This document shows positions 1-5,144 of a DNA stretch of 5,144 nt, piece by piece; within the stretch, counting starts at the first letter, position 1, and each line of letters opens with the position of its first letter. The stretch comes from Planctomycetota bacterium (GTDB lineage: Bacteria > Planctomycetota > UBA8108): the NCBI GenBank assembly GCA_022451445.1, contig JAKUSY010000252.1:1-5144 (forward strand), in the 5' to 3' direction. The notes under the pieces were generated by a model that searched no databases, had not been told where the DNA came from, and worked only from the letters and a program-made list of their open reading frames with translations. The position numbers and the translations under genes are program-made.

Positions 1-420
1 CTGCTGCGCAAGAACGGTGGAAAGACTGGAGCCCAGCTTGGGGGTCTCGAGGGTGGTGATATCTGGGCAGCGGCCAGGTCCGGAGATGTCGAGGCTCTCA
101 GGAATCACGTAAAACCCGGGGCTGATATTAATAAGAAGGACCAGTTCGGCACCACGGCCCTTCACTGGGCTGTCGCACTCGGCAGGGTCGAGGCGGTAAA
201 GTTCCTGCTCCAAAAAGGAGCTGATGTGAATGAGAGCAATAATGAGGGCAAAACTCCCCTGGACGAGACCTTTGAACCCTGGAGCCGGTTGGCTGTTGAC
301 TTCATAAGGAATTTCTTCAGGGTGGAGACGGACCCGGCTGAGGTGAATGCGGGCCGGAAAGCGATCCAGCCTCTGCTCAAGGTCAAGGGGGCCAAGCGAG
401 GGTCGGAGATCGAAAAATAG
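1..420 (+). CDS. Ankyrin-repeat protein, C-terminal part (5' end outside window)
   Basis: An open frame runs from base 1 to a TAG at 418-420, giving 139 visible residues; the start lies upstream. Residues 1-15 read LLRKNGGKTGAQLGG, the linker that in many PVC-group ankyrin proteins closes one repeat block. A fresh block follows: repeat one at about 19-48 (AARSGDVEAL, GADINKKD), repeat two at about 49-81 (GTTALHWAVALGRVEAVKFLL, GADVN) and a degenerate third from 82 (EGKTPLDE). Residues about 95-139 are a charged, non-ankyrin tail ending in a lysine-rich stretch. Ankyrin repeats mediate protein-protein contacts; no enzymatic domain or target is visible, and cell location cannot be judged without the N-terminus. 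The gene converges on the cytochrome gene, with 56 bases between the two stops. Ankyrin identity is firm; the function is not known. Confidence 0.88.
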   Translation: MLRKNGGKTGAQLGGLEGGDIWAAARSGDVEALRNHVKPGADINKKDQFGTTALHWAVALGRVEAVKFLLQKGADVNESNNEGKTPLDETFEPWSRLAVDFIRNFFRVETDPAEVNAGRKAIQPLLKVKGAKRGSEIEK

Positions 421-476
421 GCGGTTGGTCCCGCAACTTGTGAGGTGGGTTCGATCCCCTGAGGTCAGGTGAGCGC

Positions 477-2297
477 CTACCGTGTCAGGAAGATCTTGCT
501 GGTGGCGCTGAGGTGGAGCAGGTCCCGCAGCCCGTAGTTCTTTTTCTTGAGCTTCCCGGCGATCTTCTTGAGCTCGCTGCGATCGGTGCCGAGCATCTTA
601 CGGCCGATGGCGTAGGTCAGGAATTTCGAGGCGAGCCCCTGGGCGAAGCTTTCCTTTCTTGAAAGGAGCGCCTTCTTGAACTCGGCGATGTTCCGGTACT
701 TCTGTCCTGTGGGCAGCTTACCCCCGGAGTTGACCTTGACCTTGTTCTTGTATTCTTCCCTCCACCCGCCGATGGCGTCGTAATTTTCGAGCCCGAATCC
801 GAGCGGGTCGATATGCCTGTGGCAGCTGGCGCACCTGCTGCTCTTGGTATGGGCCGCGAGCTGCTGGCGCAGGGTTCTCGTTCCGCGCGTGTCGACTGCA
901 AGGGCCGGGACGTTTGGCGGCGGGGCGGGTTTACGCAGGCCAAGGATGTTCTGGAGGACCCAGATTCCCCGCATGACCGGCGAGGTCTCTACCCCGTTGG
1001 AGGTGCTGGTGAGTACGGCGCCCTGGGTGATGAAGCCGCCGCGGCGCAGGTCGGGAAGCTTGACTTTCACAAACCCGAAATCCTTGATTTCCTCCAGGCC
1101 GTAATGCTCGGCCAGGTCGGAATCGACAAAGGTGTAGTCGGCACTGAGGAACTCGGTCACCGGCCGGTTTTCATCCAGCATGTACTTGAAAACCATGAAG
1201 GATTCGGTGGTGAAGGATTCCTCGAGGCCATCGTCGTAGAAGGTCTTGAACTTTTTTTCGTCAGGAGGCAGCTCGGCGATGTTGTCGATATTGAGCCACT
1301 GGTGCAGGAAGTTCCTGATAAAGAGCTCCGCCTTCTTGTCTTCCAGCATGCGGTCGACCTGCTCAAGGATGACCTCCTCGTCCTGGAGCTTGTCGTCTGC
1401 TGCGAGTGCGAAGAGGGTCTTGTCCGGCATCGAGTTCCAGAGGAAGTAGCTCAGGCGCGAGGCGACGGCGTAGCTGTCGAGCTTTCCGGGGTCGTCATAG
1501 AAATACAGGAAGCGTGGGGAGCAGAGGATGGCCGCATAGGCGCGGGTGGCAGTCGCTTTTTCGGCAAGCCGGAAGTACGGAGCAATCTGCGCATCGGTCA
1601 CCGGCCTTCGGAAGGCCCGGGCGGCGAACTCGGTCAGCTCTTCCCTGGTGGTGCTCTTCTTATCGAAATCGGTAAACTCGACGGCATCCTCTGCTGTCTT
1701 GATCATGTGGCTGACAAGGAAATCGCTCATGACCTGGGAGCTGCCGATATTGTCAAATCCTTCATCTATAAATTCTTCCGGGAAGGTCTCGACAAGCAAT
1801 TTGCTTGCCTCGCTGCCAAGCAATTCCTGCACGGAGTTGGCGTACTGGGATTTGCTCAGACGCCTGAGGACGCCCTTGCCCTTGGCTCGCTTGGTCCTGG
1901 CCACCTGCTCGGAGGCCTGCTCGAGGGCCTCGGTCATCCATTCGGAAATCTTGTCGGCCTTGAGCTTGAAGGCTGGGTCGGGTTTGGCAACGACGGTCCG
2001 GGCGCCTTTTTCTTTCTTGGGAGGCATCTCGCCGCTGGCGATCCTGTCGAGAACGTTTTGCCAGAGATCGTAATTGTCGGGATCGGTGGGCTTGAAGGGC
2101 AGGTTGTCGAGGCGAAGCTTGGCCTTCTGAATTTTCTCGCCGTGGCAGCGGAAGCAGTTCTCCTGGAGGAAAGGCTTCAGCTTCGCCTTATAGCCGGAGG
2201 CGTAATTGATGTTGTCGCCGAAAGCCGGCCCGCGGGAGGCGCAGCAAACGGTGAAGGCTATGAGGAGAAGCGAACGACAAGCGTTCATCGAGCTCAT
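477..2297 (-). CDS. Planctomycete-type di-heme cytochrome c protein (DUF1587/1595/1592/1588/1585), exported
   Basis: This 606-residue protein has a Sec-type signal peptide (hydrophobic core LLLIAFTVCCA, likely cleavage after AFG near residue 27), so it should act in the periplasm. Domains in order, assigned by eye: PSCyt1 heme domain at about 40-95, with CFRCH at 48-52 and a possible distal Met91 in MPP; DUF1587 at about 143-205 (LRRLSKSQYANSVQELLG); DUF1595 at about 218-270 (AFRRPVT, CSPRFLYF); DUF1592 at about 275-400 (RLSYFLWNSMPD, FLHQWL); DUF1588 at about 417-515 (RRGGFITQGAVLT, then CASCH at 489-493 and HIDPLGFGLENYDAIG); DUF1585 at about 535-603 (GLASKFLTYAIGR). The two CxxCH motifs imply two c-type hemes. 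The family is suspected of redox roles in polysaccharide processing, which is unproven. It is compact: the sugar-binding-like insert often found between DUF1587 and DUF1595 is absent. The start overlaps the DUF1552 stop as ATGA; an ATG three codons in (2288) is an alternative. The SD is weak (GGGA at 2306-2303), which suits translational coupling. Confidence 0.95.
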   Translation of the reverse strand: MSSMNACRSLLLIAFTVCCASRGPAFGDNINYASGYKAKLKPFLQENCFRCHGEKIQKAKLRLDNLPFKPTDPDNYDLWQNVLDRIASGEMPPKKEKGARTVVAKPDPAFKLKADKISEWMTEALEQASEQVARTKRAKGKGVLRRLSKSQYANSVQELLGSEASKLLVETFPEEFIDEGFDNIGSSQVMSDFLVSHMIKTAEDAVEFTDFDKKSTTREELTEFAARAFRRPVTDAQIAPYFRLAEKATATRAYAAILCSPRFLYFYDDPGKLDSYAVASRLSYFLWNSMPDKTLFALAADDKLQDEEVILEQVDRMLEDKKAELFIRNFLHQWLNIDNIAELPPDEKKFKTFYDDGLEESFTTESFMVFKYMLDENRPVTEFLSADYTFVDSDLAEHYGLEEIKDFGFVKVKLPDLRRGGFITQGAVLTSTSNGVETSPVMRGIWVLQNILGLRKPAPPPNVPALAVDTRGTRTLRQQLAAHTKSSRCASCHRHIDPLGFGLENYDAIGGWREEYKNKVKVNSGGKLPTGQKYRNIAEFKKALLSRKESFAQGLASKFLTYAIGRKMLGTDRSELKKIAGKLKKKNYGLRDLLHLSATSKIFLTR

Positions 2298-3592
2298 TTC
2301 AGTCCCGTAAAGGAAGTCTCTGCCGTGTTGAACTTACGGGTCTTGACCCCAAGGCGCTGGAGAATCGTCAGGTAGAGGCTGTTGAGCTTCTGGCGTTTGA
2401 ACACGTTGATGTGTGAACCGTGGCGCCAGCCTCCACCAGCCATGACCAGCGGCAAGTTCTCATTATTGTGCCTTGCTCCGTCTCCCATTCCGGAACCCAG
2501 CATGGTGATGGTCGTATCCAGCATGGTGCGGCCGTCCGCCTCCTTGGTCGCCTTCAGTTTTTCAACAAAGCGACCCCATTGGCGAAGGTGGCATTGATCG
2601 ATGAGACTCAATTGCTCGATCTTCTTTTCCTCGTGCCCGTGATGGGAGAGGTCATGATAACCGCTCGTTACCCCGGGTATCTTGAAGGCCCGGCCGCCTC
2701 CAGGCGTGCCGAGGATGATGGAGCGGGTCGAGTCGGTCTTGAAAGCCAGGAGGGCGAGGTCGTACCACGCCTCGTAGGCTTTGTCGAGATCCCGATCGGA
2801 GGCGCTCTTGGGAGTTTCGTTGACCTTGGGCTTGGGGATTTTCGACCACTTGATGGAGGACTGCAGCTTTCGCTCAACCTCGCGGATCGAGGTAAAGTAC
2901 TCATCGAGCTTGTCGCGGTCGGCGGCGCCGAGGCGGGTCTTGAGGGATCTCGCATCGCCCTTTATCGCATCAAGGACACTGTTGCGGGCCTCCAGGTCGG
3001 CCGTGCTTTCTTCCGGGTAAGCCGAGAATTTACTTTTGTTCCGTCTCCTGCGCTTGGAACCGATGCCGCTGGTGTCCGCGAAGAGCAGGGCGAAGGCGTG
3101 CTCGGTCGACCTGATGGACGGGACCTTGATGCCGCGCCGGGTCCAGGAATAGTCGCTGTGCCAGAGGCAAAGCGAGCTGTAGCGGGTCTCGGAAAAGACG
3201 TGCTCAGCGTAACGCTGGTCGATGGTGATGTTGCCCTCGTCGTGGTCTTTGTGCTCCTCTACCTTGACGCCGCTGTAGAGAGTATGGTTGGTGTAGTGTC
3301 CGCCGTAGAGGCCATGGTCGAGGTTGGTGAAGACCGTGAAGTCATTGCGGATATGCTCGATCGCCTTGAGAGAGCGGGGCATCTCGTAGTCACGGGTCGC
3401 CATCTTCGGATGGAAATTGGATGGGTGCATCCCAAGGGGCGTACCAGTTCCGAGAAATCGCATAGGGCTTTTTACGGCGGCTGAGTTGCGTCCATAGGCC
3501 GCCGATGCGGGAATCATCGCATCGAGAAGGGGGAGGGCGACTGCGACACCGACTCCCCTGAGCATGGTTCTTCGGTCAATAGGGATCGACAT
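2294..3592 (-). CDS. DUF1552 family protein, Tat-exported
   Basis: This 432-residue protein is a full-length DUF1552 (PF07586) member. The N-terminus DRRTMLRGVGVAVALPLLDA carries a twin-arginine motif (R7-R8) before a moderately hydrophobic segment and an Ala-rich cleavage region (ASAA at about 29-32), so it is probably exported folded through Tat. Family landmarks are FLGTGTPLGMHP at 46-57, GGHYTNHTLYSGVK at 97-110, HDLSHHG at 313-319, GSGMGDGARHNNENLP at 366-381 and the AGGGW segment at 385-389. The clustered His and Asp residues suggest a metal-binding, hydrolase-like core, but that is inference; no reaction is established for the family. A basic run (KRRRR at 180-184) sits in a probable surface loop. 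It is the first gene of a two-gene operon and shares ATGA with the cytochrome gene. The start is supported by AAGAGG eight bases upstream of the ATG and by the signal peptide. Confidence 0.95.
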   Translation of the reverse strand: MSIPIDRRTMLRGVGVAVALPLLDAMIPASAAYGRNSAAVKSPMRFLGTGTPLGMHPSNFHPKMATRDYEMPRSLKAIEHIRNDFTVFTNLDHGLYGGHYTNHTLYSGVKVEEHKDHDEGNITIDQRYAEHVFSETRYSSLCLWHSDYSWTRRGIKVPSIRSTEHAFALLFADTSGIGSKRRRRNKSKFSAYPEESTADLEARNSVLDAIKGDARSLKTRLGAADRDKLDEYFTSIREVERKLQSSIKWSKIPKPKVNETPKSASDRDLDKAYEAWYDLALLAFKTDSTRSIILGTPGGGRAFKIPGVTSGYHDLSHHGHEEKKIEQLSLIDQCHLRQWGRFVEKLKATKEADGRTMLDTTITMLGSGMGDGARHNNENLPLVMAGGGWRHGSHINVFKRQKLNSLYLTILQRLGVKTRKFNTAETSFTGLK

Positions 3593-3600
3593 GAAAAAGT

Positions 3601-3606
3601 CCTCTT
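3601..3606 (-). promoter_or_regulatory. Shine-Dalgarno site of the DUF1552 gene
   Basis: Read on the minus strand, AAGAGG lies 8 bases before the ATG at 3592. This is a good match to the anti-SD sequence and fixes the start that yields a complete Tat signal peptide. It is clearly stronger than the site in front of the second gene of the operon. Confidence 0.75.
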
Positions 3607-3664
3607 ATACAGGGCAGGTATGGGCAAAAATTCCGACTTCATAAAAACCGCTGCCAACCCCTAT

Positions 3665-3694
3665 ATATTAGCCGAATAGAACGAGTCTTGACCA
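3665..3694 (-). promoter_or_regulatory. Candidate promoter of the DUF1552-DUF1592 operon
   Basis: On the minus strand TGGTCA (3694-3689) and TAATAT (3670-3665) stand 18 bases apart, each matching 4 of 6 positions of the sigma-70 -35 and -10 consensus. The box lies in the AT-rich stretch and would give a leader of about 65 bases. The match is weak, and promoter rules in PVC bacteria are poorly characterised, so this is only the best candidate seen. Confidence 0.22.
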
Positions 3695-3700
3695 GAAGGT

Positions 3701-3755
3701 TTTGGTTCTGAGAGGGGGGATTAGAACCTGCTTGATGGAAAGCTAATGAACCAAA
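3701..3755. repeat. Inverted GGTTC/GAACC elements
   Basis: TTTGGTTC (3701-3708) is the exact reverse complement of GAACCAAA (3748-3755). Between them AGAACC (3723-3728) pairs with GGTTCT (3704-3709) across a 13-base purine-rich loop. The same half-site therefore occurs three times in 55 bases and can form two mutually exclusive pairings. There is no T-run, so this does not look like a terminator. It could be binding sites for a dimeric regulator, or chance. Confidence 0.35.
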
Positions 3756-3852
3756 CTGCCTGCGCTCTATGGATTTGTGACGGAGGGGCACCGGCTCGGC
3801 AGACTGGAAGTGCCCGGGGCTGCGCCTTGTTTCTTGCGCGGTTCTTGGCCTA

Positions 3853-3874
3853 TGATTGACCTCCGGGTCATTCA
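3853..3874 (+). promoter_or_regulatory. Hairpin with UNCG-type tetraloop upstream of the SGNH gene
   Basis: TGACC (3857-3861) and GGTCA (3866-3870) form a 5-bp stem closed by C-G around TCCG. A T-T mismatch follows, and three more pairs (TGA 3853-3855 with TCA 3872-3874) extend the stem to 8 bp. As RNA this is a cUCCGg loop, a member of the very stable UNCG class. It ends 37 bases before the start codon and does not cover the SD. There is no following T-run, so it is not an intrinsic terminator. At the DNA level the same palindrome could be an operator; TTGACC at 3856-3861 also resembles a -35 box, though no good -10 follows. The structure is certain as sequence; the role is inferred. Confidence 0.5.
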
Positions 3875-3899
3875 GAACGGTTACACAATCCAGTTTTCC

Positions 3900-3904
3900 A
3901 GAGG
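3900..3904 (+). promoter_or_regulatory. Shine-Dalgarno site that decides the SGNH start
   Basis: AGAGG lies 7 bases before the ATG at 3912, an ideal spacing. The in-frame candidates further upstream (GTG 3777, ATG 3852) would put 45 or 20 non-signal-like residues ahead of the hydrophobic export segment, so 3912 is preferred. Confidence 0.75.
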
Positions 3905-3911
3905 CGACAGG

Positions 3912-5141
3912 ATGCAGATACGGTTTTTTTTCGCTGTTCTCGTTTTTTCAACCGGGTGCGCTGCCTCCGCTCAGCCGTTGAGCGCTGAGGATTCCCTTGA
4001 GCTGCGAGATGGGGACCGGATCGTTTTTCTCGGCAATACCTTCATCGAGCGAGCCCAGAACTACGGCTACCTCGAGACGCTCCTGGCCGTCGGCGGGCCG
4101 CGCCGCAACGTCACCTTCCGCAATCTCGGCTGGAGCGCTGACAATGTCTTCGGGCATTCCCGCGCCGTTTTTGACCGCCCCTCGGCGGGCTTTGGCAAGC
4201 TGCGCAAGCAGGTAGTCGAGGCCAAGCCCACCGTCCTGGTGATCGGCTATGGCTCCAACGCCGCCTACGCCGGCAGGAAGGGACTTGATTCCTTCCTTGA
4301 GGGATACAGACGTCTCCTTGATGCGTTGGCCGGGACGGGGGCCCGCATCGTCCTGCTCTCGCCGATACGGCTTGAGAACAAGGGGCCTCCGCTGCCGAAC
4401 CCGGGTCCGCAGAATGCCAACCTGGCGGTCTACGTCAAGGCGATCGGCGAGCTGGCCGCCGGACGCGACTATCTCTACGTCAACCTGTTCAAGGCCTTGC
4501 GTGCCGAGGGGCCCGATCGCGCCCTCACCGACAACGGGATCCATCTGAACGCCCGGGGCTACAGGGCGGCGGCCCGTACGATAGCCGCGGCGCTCGGCCT
4601 GGATGTTGAGGGAGTCGAGGTCAGGCTGGAGGCTCGGGGCGATGCGGTCCGGGCCTCTTCTGCCCGGAACGCGGTGGTCAGGGAGCTGAAGGGCGGGGCC
4701 GGCGGGGTGTCCTTCAGCATGACCCGTTCGATGCTCCCCGGATTTCCCGGGGGCGGAGATGCTGCGGAGGTATTGAGCATCGGTGGGCTCCTGCCGGGTG
4801 CCTACGCTTTGCGCATCGACGGCGTCGAGGTCATCAAGGCCACGGCGGCTACCTGGAAAGTCGGGGTGGCGTTCGATCGAGGACCGGATTTCGACCGGGT
4901 CGACAAGATTCGCCGCCTGGGGGTGGAGAAGAACTTCTTCTACTTCCATCGCTATCGCCCGGCCAACTGGCCGTATATCTACGGGTTCCGCAAGCATGAG
5001 CAGGGCAACAACGCCGTGGAGATACCTCTCTTCGATCCCCTGATTGCCGAGAAGGAGGCGGAGATCGCCAGGCTGCGCGTACCGGTGGCCCGAAGCTATG
5101 TCTTGCTGCCAGCCAGCGCCGAGCAGGGAGGCTCGAGATGA
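3912..5141 (+). CDS. Secreted SGNH/GDSL hydrolase-like protein with PVC-type C-terminal domain
   Basis: With the start at 3912 the protein has 409 residues. Residues 1-20 form a Sec signal (core FFFAVLVFSTG, probable cleavage at ASA|Q), so it acts outside the cytoplasm; a lipoprotein reading at Cys16 is weaker because the preceding STG is a poor lipobox. SGNH blocks are visible. Block I is VFLGNTFIERAQ, with T43 where GDSL enzymes have the nucleophilic Ser. Block II is NLGWSADNV (G73). Block III is GYGSN (G114, N116). Block V is LTDNGIHLN (D207, H211). Residues about 235-390 form a second region ending in a conserved-looking YGFRKHEQGNNAVEIPLFDP stretch and a charged helix (EKEAEIARLRVP). SGNH proteins are usually esterases of acyl or acetyl groups, often on glycans; the substrate is unknown and activity uncertain given T43. 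The stop overlaps the next gene as ATGA, indicating an operon continuing beyond the window. Confidence 0.88.
   Translation: MQIRFFFAVLVFSTGCAASAQPLSAEDSLELRDGDRIVFLGNTFIERAQNYGYLETLLAVGGPRRNVTFRNLGWSADNVFGHSRAVFDRPSAGFGKLRKQVVEAKPTVLVIGYGSNAAYAGRKGLDSFLEGYRRLLDALAGTGARIVLLSPIRLENKGPPLPNPGPQNANLAVYVKAIGELAAGRDYLYVNLFKALRAEGPDRALTDNGIHLNARGYRAAARTIAAALGLDVEGVEVRLEARGDAVRASSARNAVVRELKGGAGGVSFSMTRSMLPGFPGGGDAAEVLSIGGLLPGAYALRIDGVEVIKATAATWKVGVAFDRGPDFDRVDKIRRLGVEKNFFYFHRYRPANWPYIYGFRKHEQGNNAVEIPLFDPLIAEKEAEIARLRVPVARSYVLLPASAEQGGSR
5125..5131 (+). promoter_or_regulatory. Shine-Dalgarno site for the next gene
   Basis: AGGGAGG lies inside the last codons of the SGNH gene, 6 bases before the ATG at 5138. 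It is a strong match at good spacing and is the main support for calling a new gene there. Confidence 0.65.
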
Positions 5142-5144
5142 AGC
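5138..5144 (+). CDS. Start of an unidentified downstream gene (3' part outside window)
   Basis: ATG at 5138-5140 shares ATGA with the TGA stop of the SGNH gene (5139-5141) and follows a strong SD. Only Met-Lys and one more base are visible, so nothing in the sequence identifies the product. Met-Lys would suit an exported protein. From memory, this SGNH type is often followed in PVC genomes by a large heme-binding CxxCH or dehydrogenase-like protein; that is expectation from context, not evidence. Confidence 0.5.

Larger units (their letters stand above)
3593..3911. promoter_or_regulatory. Divergent intergenic region between the DUF1552 operon and the SGNH gene
   Basis: This 319-base gap lies between two genes that start away from each other, so it must hold promoters for both directions unless the SGNH gene is read from elsewhere. 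The DUF1552-proximal half (about 3600-3680) is distinctly AT-rich compared with the flanking genes; the other half is more GC-rich. It contains repeated GGTTC/GAACC elements and a hairpin, listed separately. The SGNH reading frame stays open back to a GTG at 3777, but a strong SD and signal peptide place the real start at 3912. I find no convincing small gene and no terminator. Confidence 0.6.

Noticed and set aside
421..476. tRNA-like segment: GGGTTCGATCCC resembles a T-arm in the convergent gap
   Set aside because: Only three base pairs of the T-stem form, no matching 7-bp acceptor strand exists at the right distance, and the expected D- and anticodon-arm region would run back into the ankyrin coding end. 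Probably chance.
418..479. TAGGCG/CGCCTA inverted repeat containing both convergent stop codons, plus a small CCTGA/TCAGG palindrome at 458-469, as a bidirectional terminator
   Set aside because: The arms are 5-6 bp, the outer pair is about 50 bases apart, the inner loop is only two bases, and no T-run follows on either strand.
813..2375. Long open frame (520 codons) antisense to the cytochrome gene
   Set aside because: It is a shadow of a well-supported gene in GC-rich DNA; its product is low-complexity, Gly/Leu/Val-rich, and shows no recognisable domain.
2420..3484. Long open frame (354 codons) antisense to the DUF1552 gene
   Set aside because: Same reason: it mirrors a clear conserved family gene and has no domain of its own.
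3688..3693. TTGACC on the plus strand as a -35 box for the SGNH gene
   Set aside because: No -10-like sequence follows at 16-18 bases; that stretch is a run of purines.
3746..3859. 37-codon upstream frame (ATG 3746, TGA 3857-3859) ending inside the hairpin, as a leader peptide
   Set aside because: The only SD-like bases (GGAAAG) are just 3 bases from the ATG, there is no run of a single amino acid as in attenuation leaders, and no competing hairpin-terminator is present.
3777..3911. N-terminal extension of the SGNH protein from a GTG at 3777 or ATG at 3852
   Set aside because: The added residues are not signal-like and would bury the hydrophobic export segment; the ATG at 3912 has a well-placed SD.
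3948..4997. Long open frame (349 codons) antisense to the SGNH gene
   Set aside because: The plus-strand frame has signal peptide, SD and family motifs; the minus-strand product has none.
1..5144. Defence system, CRISPR array, insertion sequence or phage remnant
   Set aside because: No tandem spaced repeats, transposase, integrase, nuclease or terminal inverted repeats were found; coding density and family content look like ordinary PVC-group chromosome.

Overview
The window looks like chromosomal DNA from a member of the Planctomycetota–Verrucomicrobiota group (PVC superphylum), GC-rich and free-living. The case rests on gene content: a DUF1552 protein paired with a planctomycete-type cytochrome c protein carrying DUF1587/1595/1592/1588/1585, an SGNH-type protein of a kind I know mainly from these phyla, and an ankyrin protein with an LLRKxGGKTG linker common in them. 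I cannot assign a genus. Apart from the ankyrin gene, all complete products carry export signals, so this is mainly a cell-envelope locus.

Layout. Bases 1-420 (+) hold the C-terminal 139 codons of an ankyrin-repeat protein. A 56-base convergent gap separates it from a two-gene minus-strand operon read from 3592 down to 477. The operon has a Tat-exported DUF1552 protein (432 aa) first, then a di-heme DUF1592-family cytochrome protein (606 aa), joined by a 4-base ATGA stop/start overlap. A 319-base divergent intergenic region (3593-3911) carries inverted repeats and a hairpin with a UNCG-type tetraloop. On the plus strand, 3912-5141 encodes a secreted SGNH-like protein of 409 aa, followed by the first bases of another gene that begins in a second ATGA overlap at 5138.

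How the parts may work together. DUF1592-type cytochromes and DUF1552 proteins recur as neighbours in PVC genomes and are widely suspected to take part in periplasmic processing of complex substrates such as polysaccharides, with electron transfer through the c-type hemes. The biochemistry is unproven. The SGNH-like protein could fit the same theme as a carbohydrate esterase-like protein, but the usual nucleophilic serine position holds threonine. I see no CRISPR array, insertion sequence, phage gene, tRNA or rRNA. The most notable points are the tightly coupled DUF1552/DUF1592 pair, the compact form of its cytochrome, the altered SGNH catalytic blocks, and the structured leader in front of the SGNH gene.
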